Notes: generated from the sequence alone by a model not told the origin. Positions 44,401 to 53,632 are shown, counted from the first letter of the stretch. The stretch: DNA of 64,000 bases from JBCDGZ01 sp038750655 (GCA_038750655.1 JBCDGZ010000003.1:61704-125703), one strand, 5' to 3'. A program made the numbers and translations.

Positions 44401-47400
44401 ACCCTCCAATACTACTTTGGCTCTGCTGAGAAAGATCTTTACGTTTTGCATGAAGTGTCTAAAAATAATGTACTCATCGAACGCAAATGGTTGACCATAA
44501 ATGAACTACAAGCTTTTAGCCGCGAAGTACAAGAGAGTGACCGGGGGAATTTTGAGTACCACCTCTCCTTTGTACGCCACAACCGAAGTTATTCCATCAA
44601 TCAAGTCGTTCGAGTACCCTGGACCAACAAAGAGCTGAAAGTGGAGTACGCCACCTTCCGCGATAAGCTGTATCCGGGGCAAGATGAGGAGTGGCGCATC
44701 AAAATATCTGGCCAAAATACTGATCGCGTCGCCGCTGAGATGCTGGTGAGCATGTATGATGCCTCCCTAGATCAATTCGTCCAACACGGATGGAGCCTTA
44801 GTCCTTTCCCGACCAATTATAGCCAACTGAACCTGCGGTCTTCTAATTTTAGGAGCCGGGCCAGCCAACTGATGGCCCATAACTGGCAACCTAGCTACAG
44901 TGGGCTTAGCCGTTCTTTCCGCCACTTGAATTGGTTTGACTTTCCCATTTACAGTTTAGGGAGTGAGGTAATAGTCCAGATGACTGGAAGTGCTGAGTTT
45001 TATACAGATGGTGCAGTGATTAGAGGACGTAACGAGATGGCACCTTCAGCAGCTCCCCTTAATGAGAGTGCTGAGGAGGAAGGAGCTCCTCATTTTGGAG
45101 TAAAATCAAAACGTGCTAAAAACCTTGATGAATCGACGGCCAAATCATCTGGATTCACTATTAGCAAAGACGATAATGAAGAGGGCGATTGGCTAGGTGG
45201 AGCTACCGATGAAGGCGGATTTGACGAAATCCAAGTGCGGACCAATCTCAAAGAAACCGTCTTCTTTATGCCCGATTTGCTGACCGATGAGGAGGGGAAT
45301 GTGATTATAAAATTCAAAATGAACGAGGCCCTGACTCGCTGGAAGTTCATGGGGCTGGCGCATACCAAAGACCTAAAAATTGGCCTAACCACCAAAGAGC
45401 TAGTCACCCAAAAAGACCTCATGGTGCTGCCCAATGCTCCCCGCTTTCTCCGCGAAGCCGACGAGATTGAATTCACCGCCAAGGTCAGCAACCTGACCGA
45501 AGAGGCCATGCAGGGCGAAGCCCGCCTGCAACTCTTCGATGCCATCAGCAACCAGCCGGTCGATGCCCTGCTGGGCAACACCCGCCCAACCCTCGCCTTC
45601 AACGCAGCGCCCGGCCAATCGGCCCGCCTGGCCTGGACCCTCAAAATCCCGGTCGGCAAAGCCAGCGCCATCACCCATCGCATTGTCGCCAAGGCGGGCA
45701 ACTTCTCCGATGGCGAAGAAAGCAGCCTACCGATCCTATCCAATCGAATGATGGTTACCGAAACCCTGCCGCTGGCCGTTCGCGGTGGACAGCAAAAGAA
45801 CTTCACCTTCAAAAGCCTTAAGGCGGCGGGCCAGTCGGCGACCTTGCAGCACCACAAGCTGACCCTCGAATTTACGTCCAACCCCGCTTGGTACGCCGTC
45901 CAGGCCCTGCCTTACTTGATGGAATACCCCTATCAGTGTACGGAGCAGATTTTTAGCCGATTCTACGCCAATAGCCTGGCCAGCGCCGTGGCCAACTCCC
46001 AGCCCCGCATCAAAACCATCTTTGAGCAGTGGAAAAATTCCGATGCCTTGCTGAGCAATCTATCCAAGAATCAGGAGTTGAAAAGCTTGCTGCTGGAAGA
46101 AACGCCCTGGGTGCTGCAAGCCCAAAGCGAGGCCGAGCAAAAGAAGAACATCGGGCTGCTGTTCGATATGGTCAAAATGGCGGAGTCGCAGGCCAAGGCG
46201 CTGCGTATGATGAGCGAACGCCAGCTGTCCAACGGAGGCTTTTCTTGGTTCCCCGGTGGGCGCGACAACTGGTACATGACCCAGTACATCGTCGAAGGCA
46301 TGGGCCATCTGGACGAACTGGGCGCCAACAACTGGCCGCGTGAGGAAGACCTGGGGACGATGGTGCGGAACGCCGTACGCTACACCGATGCTCGGATCAC
46401 GGAACATTACAATGATTTGAAGAAACGAGTCAAGCAAAATAAGGGCAGTATGGACGATGATCATTTGGATAACATGGCTGTTCACTATCTCTACGCTCGC
46501 TCTTTCTTCTCTGGCATCCCGCTGTCTAGCGGAGCTGATAAAGCAGCCGATTACTACTTGGGGCAGTCAGAAAAGTACTGGAACAACAAGTCGATATATA
46601 TGGAGGGGATGATCGCGCTGGCGCTGCATCGCAATAAACGTCCGGCGACAGTAGCGGATATTACGAAGTCCTTAAAAGAGAGGGCCCTTCAGCACGAGGA
46701 GCTAGGGCGCTATTGGAAATACGATCGCGGCTTCTACTGGCATGAATTGCCTATCGAGACTCATGCGTTGATGATTGAGCTTTTTGAAGAGACAACAGAG
46801 GATGCGGAAATGGTGGACGACCTCAAGGTTTGGCTGCTTAAAAACAAGCAAACTAAGCATTGGAAAACCACCAAGGCGACGGCGGCTGCGGTTTATGCCC
46901 TGCTCCGTCGCGGCGATAATTGGCTGGCCGAGGATCAACCCGTGGAGATTGCCCTGGGGGGTAAGGTCTTGGATCAATCGGGCTTCGAAAAGGAGCCGGG
47001 TACGGGCTACTTCAAAACCAGCTGGGAGGGCGAGGAGCTAAACAGCAGTATGGGCGAAGTCAAAGTCAATAACCCCAATAAGGTCGTAGCCTGGGGAGGA
47101 TTGTATTGGCAGTATTTTGAACAGCTGGATCAGATCAAGACCTTCGAAGAGACGCCGCTGACCCTGCGCAAGCAGCTTTTCCGCGAAGAAGCTTCGCCGA
47201 CCGGTCCGGTCATGCGCCCCATCAGCGAAGGCGGTCAGCTACAGCCTGGTGATAAACTTAAAGTACGCATCGAACTGCGGGTAGATCGCGGCATGGAATA
47301 TGTCCATATGAAAGACATGCGCGCCAGCGGCCTGGAGCCTATTAATCTGCTGAGTCAGTACAAGTGGCAGGGAGGTCTAGGCTACTACGAAAGTACGGGC

Positions 47401-47574
47401 GATGCAGCGACGAATTTCTTCTTCGCCTACTTGCCTCCGGGCACCCATGTTTTTGAGTATCCGCTGCGGGTCAACCACAAAGGGAATTTTTCTAACGGCA
47501 TCACCTCCATACAATGTATGTATGCACCAGAATTTAGCAGCCATTCGGAGGGGATTCGCCTGAAAGTGGAGTAG
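41416..47574 (+). CDS. Alpha-2-macroglobulin-like lipoprotein
   Basis: 2052 residues. ATG 41416 gives a lipoprotein signal (hydrophobic stretch, then SISC as lipobox). The middle holds macroglobulin-like domains, such as YRPGQQIFFKGIA and VSVEEYKRPKFEV. The thioester motif is CTEQ at residues 1508-1511 (PYQCTEQIF), followed by an alpha-helical barrel region and a receptor-binding-like C-terminus. Such proteins trap proteases by covalent bonding. Bacterial versions often pair with a PBP1C gene, which is absent here. An earlier in-frame start would bury the signal sequence. Confidence 0.92.
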   Translation: MNNSKFAVSIFLLILWTSISCSSQRGTQPPTMGNQHKAYKAEWQKIDSLAQKGLPQSALKEVEALYAIVKKEGEAAQEIKCLIYRSKFQSQLEEDGLVKTIYRLLEEEKTANMPAKALLQSMLGEMYSNYLGTNYWILKDRTTTADFKPEDIRTWTISQLIEESNRFYLASVSDPSLREVNIDDFEEILNDGEHNEGLRPHLFDFLAHRALNYFSSEQRFLTEPAYKFYIDQKEAFAKAATFSRFEFKGQEESSTQLQVLRLFQVLLQGHLDDKSPRAKVVVDLQRLKYVYDKSVREDKTELYLEALEALRKQHADHPVVAEVSHAIATYYVRRGNDYQPGANAKGQMDWKKAHDLCTEVLQKYPDTYGAANCRRLLSDIEQKSLSLTTDWVNTPQESILGLVTYRNVEKAYFKVIKITEEQEQEIQQLSYRKHASYFRGLEAQQEWSLDLPQVGDFRIHRTEIKIDPLGNGLYLFLVADNEQFSDEKNALGYMIAHVSGLAYWNRNLQDRVEFFVTDRKTGQPLEKVKATFYKQNYNSNRRRYDYIKIGEQFTDVDGWVSYKADRRTQIRVRFSRGEDELFIGDNHYARGGQKPKPYEQMNFFLDRAIYRPGQQIFFKGIAMQFDEERMPSILPNKNVTVTLFDVNNQKVESLELRTNEYGTVSGTFVAPGALLGRMHISCKTLRNSRINFSVEEYKRPKFEVAFDKLEGSYKLGDQVTVKGQARAFAGSVVDGAKVQYRVVRNVSYPYWPWYYWGRGIGPRGNNTEIANGTTTTDAEGRFEIEFNALPDRSTDPKEKPQFNYKVYADVVDITGETRSNTTTVKVGYVALLADVEVANEINRDSLRSLQLSTTNLNGEFEGAEGSLTITALEMPKQTFRTRYWNKPDQFLMDRETFSKNFPHDAYKDEGNYFGWPLADQVFSATFNTNQSKGVALNPAEWAPGKYVAELKTKDKYGKDIEVRKYFTLYDLDSKVVPGNNTKFHVQEKDRFEPGETLQYYFGSAEKDLYVLHEVSKNNVLIERKWLTINELQAFSREVQESDRGNFEYHLSFVRHNRSYSINQVVRVPWTNKELKVEYATFRDKLYPGQDEEWRIKISGQNTDRVAAEMLVSMYDASLDQFVQHGWSLSPFPTNYSQLNLRSSNFRSRASQLMAHNWQPSYSGLSRSFRHLNWFDFPIYSLGSEVIVQMTGSAEFYTDGAVIRGRNEMAPSAAPLNESAEEEGAPHFGVKSKRAKNLDESTAKSSGFTISKDDNEEGDWLGGATDEGGFDEIQVRTNLKETVFFMPDLLTDEEGNVIIKFKMNEALTRWKFMGLAHTKDLKIGLTTKELVTQKDLMVLPNAPRFLREADEIEFTAKVSNLTEEAMQGEARLQLFDAISNQPVDALLGNTRPTLAFNAAPGQSARLAWTLKIPVGKASAITHRIVAKAGNFSDGEESSLPILSNRMMVTETLPLAVRGGQQKNFTFKSLKAAGQSATLQHHKLTLEFTSNPAWYAVQALPYLMEYPYQCTEQIFSRFYANSLASAVANSQPRIKTIFEQWKNSDALLSNLSKNQELKSLLLEETPWVLQAQSEAEQKKNIGLLFDMVKMAESQAKALRMMSERQLSNGGFSWFPGGRDNWYMTQYIVEGMGHLDELGANNWPREEDLGTMVRNAVRYTDARITEHYNDLKKRVKQNKGSMDDDHLDNMAVHYLYARSFFSGIPLSSGADKAADYYLGQSEKYWNNKSIYMEGMIALALHRNKRPATVADITKSLKERALQHEELGRYWKYDRGFYWHELPIETHALMIELFEETTEDAEMVDDLKVWLLKNKQTKHWKTTKATAAAVYALLRRGDNWLAEDQPVEIALGGKVLDQSGFEKEPGTGYFKTSWEGEELNSSMGEVKVNNPNKVVAWGGLYWQYFEQLDQIKTFEETPLTLRKQLFREEASPTGPVMRPISEGGQLQPGDKLKVRIELRVDRGMEYVHMKDMRASGLEPINLLSQYKWQGGLGYYESTGDAATNFFFAYLPPGTHVFEYPLRVNHKGNFSNGITSIQCMYAPEFSSHSEGIRLKVE

Positions 47575-47683
47575 AAGAGCCGACTTCGTCGTATTTTATT
47601 CCCGAATTGTCGAGAAAAACGGCCTTGATAGGCATGCAACAGCTAGATTAGATCTCAATTGCTTTAACCAAAAGCACCATACA

Positions 47684-48376
47684 ATGATAAAGAAAAGAAA
47701 GATAGCCTCTAAAATTTTTAAAACCGCAAAAGAAACCATCATGGGAAGTAATAAGAGCGACCGCTCCTATCATGCCGATACCATTATCCGCAACCACGTC
47801 ATTTTTTCGATGGGAGCGGGGGCCTTCATCCCCGTACCGGTACTGGACAGCCTTGGCGTTGCCGCTGTACAGGTCGATATGATCCGTCAATTGTGCAAGG
47901 TCTATCGGGTGGATTTTAAGGAAACTCAATACAAGGCCATCGTGTCGTCCTTGACAGGCGCTTTTTTGGCGAGAACTGGGGCCAAGAGCCTGATCAAACT
48001 GATTCCGGTGGTGGGCAATATCCTGGGAGGTGCAGCCATTGGGGTGATTTCCGGGGCTTCTACTTATGCACTAGGAGAAATTTTCAAAACTCACTTTGAG
48101 AATGGAGGCAACTTCATGGATGTCGATATTGAATGGATGAAGAAGCGTTTTGAGGAAAACTTCGAAAAAGGTAAGGCATACGCTGAGCAGATGCGTAAGG
48201 AGCAGGCGCAACCCGAAACGGAGGAGCCCGAAGCGGCAACTGCGACAGCACCACCAACTACTGGAGCCGATGATATTCTGGCTCGCCTCCGAGAACTGGG
48301 GGACTTGAAAGAAAAAGGGGTGATTTCTGAGGAAGAATTTACCACCATGAAAAAGAAATTAATTGATGAGTTTTAA
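47684..48376 (+). CDS. DUF697-like protein with C-terminal SHOCT domain, copy 1
   Basis: 230 residues. Core NHVIFSMGAGAFIPVPVLDSLGVAAVQVDMIRQL is split by two hydrophobic segments and followed by GGAAIGVISGASTYALGE; the end (DILARLRELGDLKEKGVISEEEFTTMK, shown as family pattern) is a SHOCT helical pair. ATG 47741 is a possible shorter start that aligns with the neighbour; the longer start adds a basic leader. It is tandem with a paralogue 16 bp downstream. Confidence 0.82.
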   Translation: MIKKRKIASKIFKTAKETIMGSNKSDRSYHADTIIRNHVIFSMGAGAFIPVPVLDSLGVAAVQVDMIRQLCKVYRVDFKETQYKAIVSSLTGAFLARTGAKSLIKLIPVVGNILGGAAIGVISGASTYALGEIFKTHFENGGNFMDVDIEWMKKRFEENFEKGKAYAEQMRKEQAQPETEEPEAATATAPPTTGADDILARLRELGDLKEKGVISEEEFTTMKKKLIDEF

Positions 48377-48392
48377 ATCATAATCAAATACA

Positions 48393-49058
48393 ATGACCAA
48401 GCAGAATACCGAACGCACCGTCGAAGCCGATGGCATCATCCAGAATCACATTATTTGGTCGATGGGGGCCGGGTTGATCCCCGTTCTAATCGCCGACATC
48501 TTTGCTGTCAGCGCCCTTCAACTGGATATGATTCGCCAGCTGTGTAAAGTCTACGAAGTGGATTTTCAAGAAACACAGGGCAAAGCCATCGTCACCTCTT
48601 TGACCAGTAGCGCCCTGGCCCGCCTTGGCGCAGGAAGTATCATCAAGCTCATCCCCGGCGTGGGAAGCCTGCTGGGAGGCCTCACCGTTTCAATCTTTGC
48701 TGGAGCCTCTACCTACGCCCTTGGGGAAGTCTTCAAAAAACACTTCGAGTCGGGCGGTACCATCCTCGATTTTGATCCTGATCGCTTGCGTAAATACTAC
48801 CGCGAGAAGTTTGAAAAAGGGAAAAAAGTGGCCAAGAAGATGAAAGAGGAGGAAGTGGTCAAGCCAAAGGAAGAAACCAAAGCGGCTGCGCCCGAGGTAA
48901 AGGTTAATGTCAAGGCGCCGAAGGCCGAAGCCAAAAGCGACGGTGATACCTCCGACGTGCTGACGCGCCTCAAAGAGCTGGGGCAACTCAGAGAGCAGGG
49001 GATCATCTCGGAAGAAGAATTTACCCAAATGAAACGCAAACTGATTGACGAGTTTTAA
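48393..49058 (+). CDS. DUF697-like protein with C-terminal SHOCT domain, copy 2
   Basis: 221 residues, same layout as the preceding protein: membrane-inserting core (SMGAGLIPVLIADIFAV), GGLTVSIFAGASTYALGE, Lys/Glu-rich linker and SHOCT end (LKELGQLREQGIISEEEF). The linker differs most between copies. Function unknown; a stress or GTPase-linked membrane role is only a guess. A terminator follows. Confidence 0.82.
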   Translation: MTKQNTERTVEADGIIQNHIIWSMGAGLIPVLIADIFAVSALQLDMIRQLCKVYEVDFQETQGKAIVTSLTSSALARLGAGSIIKLIPGVGSLLGGLTVSIFAGASTYALGEVFKKHFESGGTILDFDPDRLRKYYREKFEKGKKVAKKMKEEEVVKPKEETKAAAPEVKVNVKAPKAEAKSDGDTSDVLTRLKELGQLREQGIISEEEFTQMKRKLIDEF

Positions 49059-49119
49059 TCACTCAGTTAATACTGTAGCCAATAAAATAAGTTTCAATAG
49101 TTGTTAATTGTTAATGGAG

Positions 49120-49159
49120 TTAGGATAGAGCACCTATGTGTGCCCTATCCTAATTTTTT
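49120..49159 (+). terminator. Rho-independent terminator after the DUF697 pair
   Basis: Fourteen-bp stem with one mismatch (TTAGGATAGAGCAC / GTGCCCTATCCTAA), 6-nt loop and a run of six T. Confidence 0.93.
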
Positions 49160-49261
49160 GTCTATATCCTGCAAGTCATTCAAAAGGGCGAAACAATCGC
49201 TACCCACCAAATTATCAAGCAGCAACGATAAGAGTTTTACCAAAACCTCTTATATTCCGGT

Positions 49262-50392
49262 ATGAATAATCAATCAATGCTCTCCAAATATTTTTCCTTA
49301 TCCCTAATAACGCTACTTATTTTCATGGCTGGAATTTCCTCATCAAATGCGCAAAAGACTAAAGCCTCCCTACGCGTTGGCGTAGTTGGCTTGACCCACA
49401 CCCATGTCCATTGGATATTAGGCCGCCCTGAGCAGGACGACATTAAAATCGTTGGGATTGTAGAACCCAACCGGGAGCTGGCCCAGCGCTATGCCGATCA
49501 GCACGGTTACTCCATGTCTTTGGTCTACAACACGATGGAAGAAATGATCAACGCTACTCAGCCTGAAGCCGTCACTGCCTTCGGCACCATCTACGACCAT
49601 CTCCAGGTCGTCCAAACCTGCGCTCCCCTCGGCATCCATGTCATGGTCGAAAAGCCGCTGGCGGTCAGCCTTGATCACGCCCAGCAAATGAAAGCCCTGG
49701 CCGATCAGCACAATATCCATTTGCTTACCAACTACGAAACCACCTGGTACGCTACCAACCACAAAGCCTACGAACTGCTACAGCAGGATTCCATTGGCGA
49801 ACTGCGCAAGGTGGTGATCCACGACGGCCATCCCGGCCCCATCGAAATTGGTTGTAACATAGAGTTCGTCGAATGGCTCATCGATCCCCATTACAACGGC
49901 GCGGGTGCCCTCACCGATTTTGGCTGCTACGGCGCCAACCTCCTCACCTGGCTGGCCGACGGCCAACGGCCCCTCAGCGTCTTTGCCATCACCCAGCAGA
50001 TCAAACCCGAGCTTTATCCCAAAGTCGATGACGAAGCCACCATCGTCGTCGAATACCCTAAGATGCAAGGTATCATCCAAGCCTCCTGGAACTGGCCGAT
50101 CAATCGCAAAGACATGGAGGTCTACGGCAAAACGGGCTACGTCATCAGCGACAATCGCAACCAACTGCGCTACCGCTTCCGGGAGGCCGACGAGGAGCAA
50201 ACCCTGGAACTCGAAGAGCGTTCCGCTCCCCACAACGATCCCTTTGCATTGCTGGCGGCCGTCGTCCGCGAAGAAATCCAACTGCCTCCTTACGATCTAT
50301 CTTCTTTGGAGAATAATATGATCGTTATGGAAATTCTGGAAGCCGCTAAGCAGAGTGCGGCCAGCGGAAGAAGAATGGTGCTGAGGCGATAA
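49262..50392 (+). CDS. Secreted Gfo/Idh/MocA family oxidoreductase
   Basis: 376 residues with a signal peptide (about 1-30, ending NAQ), then a Rossmann fold start LRVGVVGLTHTHVHWI and the VMVEKPLAVS motif with the family Lys. It probably acts in the periplasm on a sugar or inositol derivative. The stop codon abuts that of tsaD on the other strand. Confidence 0.88.
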   Translation: MNNQSMLSKYFSLSLITLLIFMAGISSSNAQKTKASLRVGVVGLTHTHVHWILGRPEQDDIKIVGIVEPNRELAQRYADQHGYSMSLVYNTMEEMINATQPEAVTAFGTIYDHLQVVQTCAPLGIHVMVEKPLAVSLDHAQQMKALADQHNIHLLTNYETTWYATNHKAYELLQQDSIGELRKVVIHDGHPGPIEIGCNIEFVEWLIDPHYNGAGALTDFGCYGANLLTWLADGQRPLSVFAITQQIKPELYPKVDDEATIVVEYPKMQGIIQASWNWPINRKDMEVYGKTGYVISDNRNQLRYRFREADEEQTLELEERSAPHNDPFALLAAVVREEIQLPPYDLSSLENNMIVMEILEAAKQSAASGRRMVLRR

Positions 50393-51394
50393 CTAAAAGC
50401 GATAGCGGGCCAGCGGGGCGACGTCCTGGCCGACGAACTCTTCCTTCAAGTATTTCTGGTAAGCCGTTACGGCGATCATGGCTGCATTATCTGTGCAGTA
50501 TTCAAATCGGGGGATGTAGGTGTTCCAACCTTGTTCTTGCCCCAGTTGTTGGAGCGCGGCGCGCAGCGCCGAGTTGGCGGAGACGCCGCCGGCTATGGCC
50601 AGCTCGCTGATGCCCGTCTGTAAGGCCGCTTTGCGTAGTTTGCCGATTAGGATGCTGACGATTCGCGATTGCACTGAGGCGCAGATGTCATCAAGGTTAT
50701 CTTTGATGAAGTTGGGATTTTCTTTCAGTTGCTTTTTCAAGAAATAAAGAATAGAGGTCTTTAGTCCCGAGAAGCTGAAGTTGAGCCCTTCGATATTGGG
50801 TTCGGGGAAGGGGAAGCGGGCTTGACCGGCTTGTGCCCGTTTGTCGATTTCGGGACCGGCGGGGTAGCCTAGTCCGAGGAGCTTGCCGGTTTTGTCAAAG
50901 GCTTCGCCGGCAGCATCGTCAAGGGTTTCGCCGATGACCTCCATATCGAGAAAGTCTCGGACGACTACGATTTGGGTATGGCCACCGGAGACGGTGAGGC
51001 AGAGGAAGGGAAATTGAGGTTTGGGATCTTCGGCGAAGTGGGCCAGCACGTGGGCTTGCATGTGGTTGACTTCGATCATGGGGAGGCCTCGGCTCAGTGC
51101 GAAGGCTTTGGCGAAGGAGACGCCGACGAGGAGGGAGCCGATCAGCCCGGGGCCTCGGGTGAAGGCTACGGCGTTGATCGCTGATTTGTCAATTCCTGCT
51201 TTTTTGATGGCCAGATCGACAGTGGGGATGATATTGGCTTGGTGGGCACGTGAAGCGACTTCGGGCACTACCCCTCCGTACTCGCGATGGGCCTCCTGAT
51301 TGGCTACGCAGTTGCTCAGTACTACACCGTCTTTGAGGATGGCCGCAGAGGTGTCATCACAAGAAGATTCAATCGCCAAAATAATCGTACTCAT
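50393..51394 (-). CDS. tsaD: tRNA N6-threonylcarbamoyladenosine transferase TsaD
   Basis: 333 residues from the ATG at 51394 (MSTIILAIESSCDDT), which matches the family start; an upstream in-frame extension is not conserved. Metal-binding His in NHMQAHVLAH, and GGVSANSALR near the end. It adds the threonylcarbamoyl group to A37 of ANN-decoding tRNAs with TsaB and TsaE. Confidence 0.97.
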   Translation of the reverse strand: MSTIILAIESSCDDTSAAILKDGVVLSNCVANQEAHREYGGVVPEVASRAHQANIIPTVDLAIKKAGIDKSAINAVAFTRGPGLIGSLLVGVSFAKAFALSRGLPMIEVNHMQAHVLAHFAEDPKPQFPFLCLTVSGGHTQIVVVRDFLDMEVIGETLDDAAGEAFDKTGKLLGLGYPAGPEIDKRAQAGQARFPFPEPNIEGLNFSFSGLKTSILYFLKKQLKENPNFIKDNLDDICASVQSRIVSILIGKLRKAALQTGISELAIAGGVSANSALRAALQQLGQEQGWNTYIPRFEYCTDNAAMIAVTAYQKYLKEEFVGQDVAPLARYRF

Positions 51395-51714
51395 ATCAAT
51401 TGGGTTGGATGGAGCGCAAAGGTCGGGCTTTTTGGGCTTTTGTCCAAGTCGGGAAAAGACAGTTGAGGGCAATCCGCTAGGCTGGATTTCAAGGCTTTCA
51501 CATTAAATTTAATTTAAATGTGAAATTCTAGCTATTCATATTAGTATTATTTATTACAATAATGTAAATTTATGTGATGCTATTATATGATCTTTTGTAA
51601 TAGCAAAATTATATGTATTTGTGATAGCTTGTATGTGAAAAATAAGTTACTCCAATTTAATCCCCTGCATACGCCAAAACTCAGATTATCATCATCAAAT
51701 AATAATAGACCACA
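51395..51714. other. AT-rich divergent intergenic region
   Basis: About 320 bp between tsaD (minus) and the bactofilin gene (plus). Contains a 30-bp dyad at 51496 and otherwise AT-rich sequence with no gene. Confidence 0.55.
51496..51525. promoter_or_regulatory. 30-bp dyad upstream of tsaD
   Basis: Perfect 9-bp arms TTTCACATT and AATGTGAAA around a 12-bp AT spacer. It lies about 100 bp upstream of the tsaD start and could be an operator or a terminator-like element. Confidence 0.5.
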
Positions 51715-52113
51715 ATGTTTGGAACAAAGGCAAAACCCCAAAGTGATAAGATTCAACCCAAAAATGCCAACGGAATTTCACTGGATACCAACTCCTGCGT
51801 TATCGCTTCGGGCACCGTTATCGAAGGCAAAGTATACGCTTCGGAAGACGTGCGTCTCGACGGTATTATTGTCGGTGACTTGATCAGCGAAAAGCGCTTG
51901 GTCATGGGCGACAAGGGGCGGGTAGATGGCACAGCGATTTGCAACGGCTCTTCGATCAAGGGAAAAATTGAGGGGGAGCTTAGCGTCAATGGAACCCTTC
52001 ATCTCAGCGAATCGGCTTTCGTCGCCGGAAAGATCAAGGCCAAGAAGCTGGTTGTCGACGAGGGAGCATCTTACAGTGGAGAGTGTCTCATAGGGGAACA
52101 ACACTTTAAATAG
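51715..52113 (+). CDS. Bactofilin
   Basis: 132 residues. The central region is a right-handed beta-helix of the bactofilin (DUF583) type with repeated GKV/GII/GTA turns: GTVIEGKV, DGIIVGDLI, GRVDGTAI and GKIEGELSVNGTL. Bactofilins polymerise without nucleotide and act in cell shape and polarity. Confidence 0.93.
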   Translation: MFGTKAKPQSDKIQPKNANGISLDTNSCVIASGTVIEGKVYASEDVRLDGIIVGDLISEKRLVMGDKGRVDGTAICNGSSIKGKIEGELSVNGTLHLSESAFVAGKIKAKKLVVDEGASYSGECLIGEQHFK

Positions 52114-52202
52114 TGAACAAATTTTGAATTTGATCCATCGCTGGTTTTTGAATAAAGGTATATTTTACTATTATTGCGTTGGAACAAACGAAATAACATA
52201 AC

Positions 52203-52787
52203 ATGAGATTAATTATCAACCTGGTCCTTGTAGTCCTCATTTTCGGCCTCGTGTACGTACTTTATGGCAGTATTAGCGAGCCCATAGAATTCAAAGCAGA
52301 AAAAGACAAGCGCAAATCAGCTGTTGTTGACCGATTGATTGCGGTGCGTCAAGCCCAAGAGCTTTACCGGGATGTCACTGGCGAATTTGCGAATGATTTT
52401 GATTCCCTTAAGTACGTCATTCGTACCGGAAAGGTGATGATCATTAAGCCTTCACAGGACCCTGATGATCCCGGCAATGCGGATGCTATCATCTACGATA
52501 CGCTTTACGAAGATGCTATGGTCAGAGCCCAAACGCTGGAATTGAATTTGGATTCCTTGGAATACATTCCTTTCAGTAATGGTAAAACTTTTCAAATCAA
52601 GGCAGATACTTTAACCTATCAGAAGACGCTGGTGAATGTGGTGGAGGTGAGTACTGTGTGGAAAGAATTTATGGGGCCTTATGCTGATATTCGCTTTTCT
52701 CGCTATGACAATGGTTACGATCCTAATGCTATTCTGAAGTTTGGAAATATGAACGCCCCAAACACTTCTGGAAATTGGGAAAGATAA
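52203..52787 (+). CDS. Bacteroidota conserved hypothetical membrane-anchored protein
   Basis: 194 residues with one N-terminal membrane segment (about 3-22) followed by a soluble domain (RLIAVRQAQELYRDVTGEFAND). The layout and the RxAQExYR-like segment recall pseudopilin-like conserved Bacteroidota proteins. It overlaps the DUF3822 gene by 13 bp. Confidence 0.75.
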   Translation: MRLIINLVLVVLIFGLVYVLYGSISEPIEFKAEKDKRKSAVVDRLIAVRQAQELYRDVTGEFANDFDSLKYVIRTGKVMIIKPSQDPDDPGNADAIIYDTLYEDAMVRAQTLELNLDSLEYIPFSNGKTFQIKADTLTYQKTLVNVVEVSTVWKEFMGPYADIRFSRYDNGYDPNAILKFGNMNAPNTSGNWER

Positions 52788-53632
52788 ACCTTGAAATACA
52801 GGAAGACCAACTACTAAAGAAATCAACTAACACATACGACCTATCCATACTGATCGGTATGGATAGGTTTTCTTATTTAGTCAATGACGCCTTGCAGAAT
52901 GTGCTGGCACTGAAAGTTTATGAATTGGAAGAGGTTGGAGACCCTGCGGTAGGCTACAAAACTGCCCTGCAAAAAATCTACATCTCGGACAGCATGCTGA
53001 AAATGCCCTTCCAAAAGGTCCGCCTTTCTATCAGTGCCCAAGGGCATTCCTATATTCCGGATCGCTTCTATCATCCCGAGCGGCGGCGCAGCTACCTCTC
53101 GCAGATGGTAGCCCTTCCGCAGGAGGCCGCCATCGAGGTGGATGAGCTGCCCGCGCTGGCCATCAAAAATGTCTATTGGCCCGACGAGCAGCTGCTGCGA
53201 TTGCTCAAAGGCTATTTTTCTAATGCGCGATGCTTTCACCACTGTACGCCCGCTTTGCAGGGCTTCAAACGCATCGCGGCTCATCACAGCGAGCACAACA
53301 TCTTTCTCAGCATTAGCGGCCGAAAGGTACACATCGCTCTTTTTGAAGGCAGCCAATTTCTCTTCAGCAATGTTTTTACCTTTCAAAGCTCAAGAGATTT
53401 TATCTACTACGTGATGCTGATCTATGATCAATTCAAACTCAAACCCGAGTCCGTACCGGTACACATCGCCGGAGAGATCATGAAGGATTCCGAAATTTAT
53501 CAGCTGCTTTACCGCTACATCCGACACCTCAAGATTGTCAAAGCCCCCGACTACCTGCACTTCGGAGAAGCTTTCGGCGACCTGTCTCATCACTTTTACT
53601 TCGACCTCTACAGCCTAAAATTATGCGAATAA
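52775..53632 (+). CDS. DUF3822 family protein
   Basis: 285 residues; an actin-like/ATPase-fold-like DUF3822 protein, a gene that often lies before rsmD in Bacteroidota. Motifs: YDLSILIGMDRFSYLV near residue 20 and IFLSISGRKVHIALFEG near 170. The TTG at 52775 keeps the N-terminal strand; no ATG is closer. It overlaps rsmD by 10 bp. Confidence 0.8.
   Translation: MGKINLEIQEDQLLKKSTNTYDLSILIGMDRFSYLVNDALQNVLALKVYELEEVGDPAVGYKTALQKIYISDSMLKMPFQKVRLSISAQGHSYIPDRFYHPERRRSYLSQMVALPQEAAIEVDELPALAIKNVYWPDEQLLRLLKGYFSNARCFHHCTPALQGFKRIAAHHSEHNIFLSISGRKVHIALFEGSQFLFSNVFTFQSSRDFIYYVMLIYDQFKLKPESVPVHIAGEIMKDSEIYQLLYRYIRHLKIVKAPDYLHFGEAFGDLSHHFYFDLYSLKLCE

Noticed and set aside
45090..45881. 263-codon minus-strand frame inside the alpha-2-macroglobulin gene
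   Set aside because: Shadow of a strongly supported gene.
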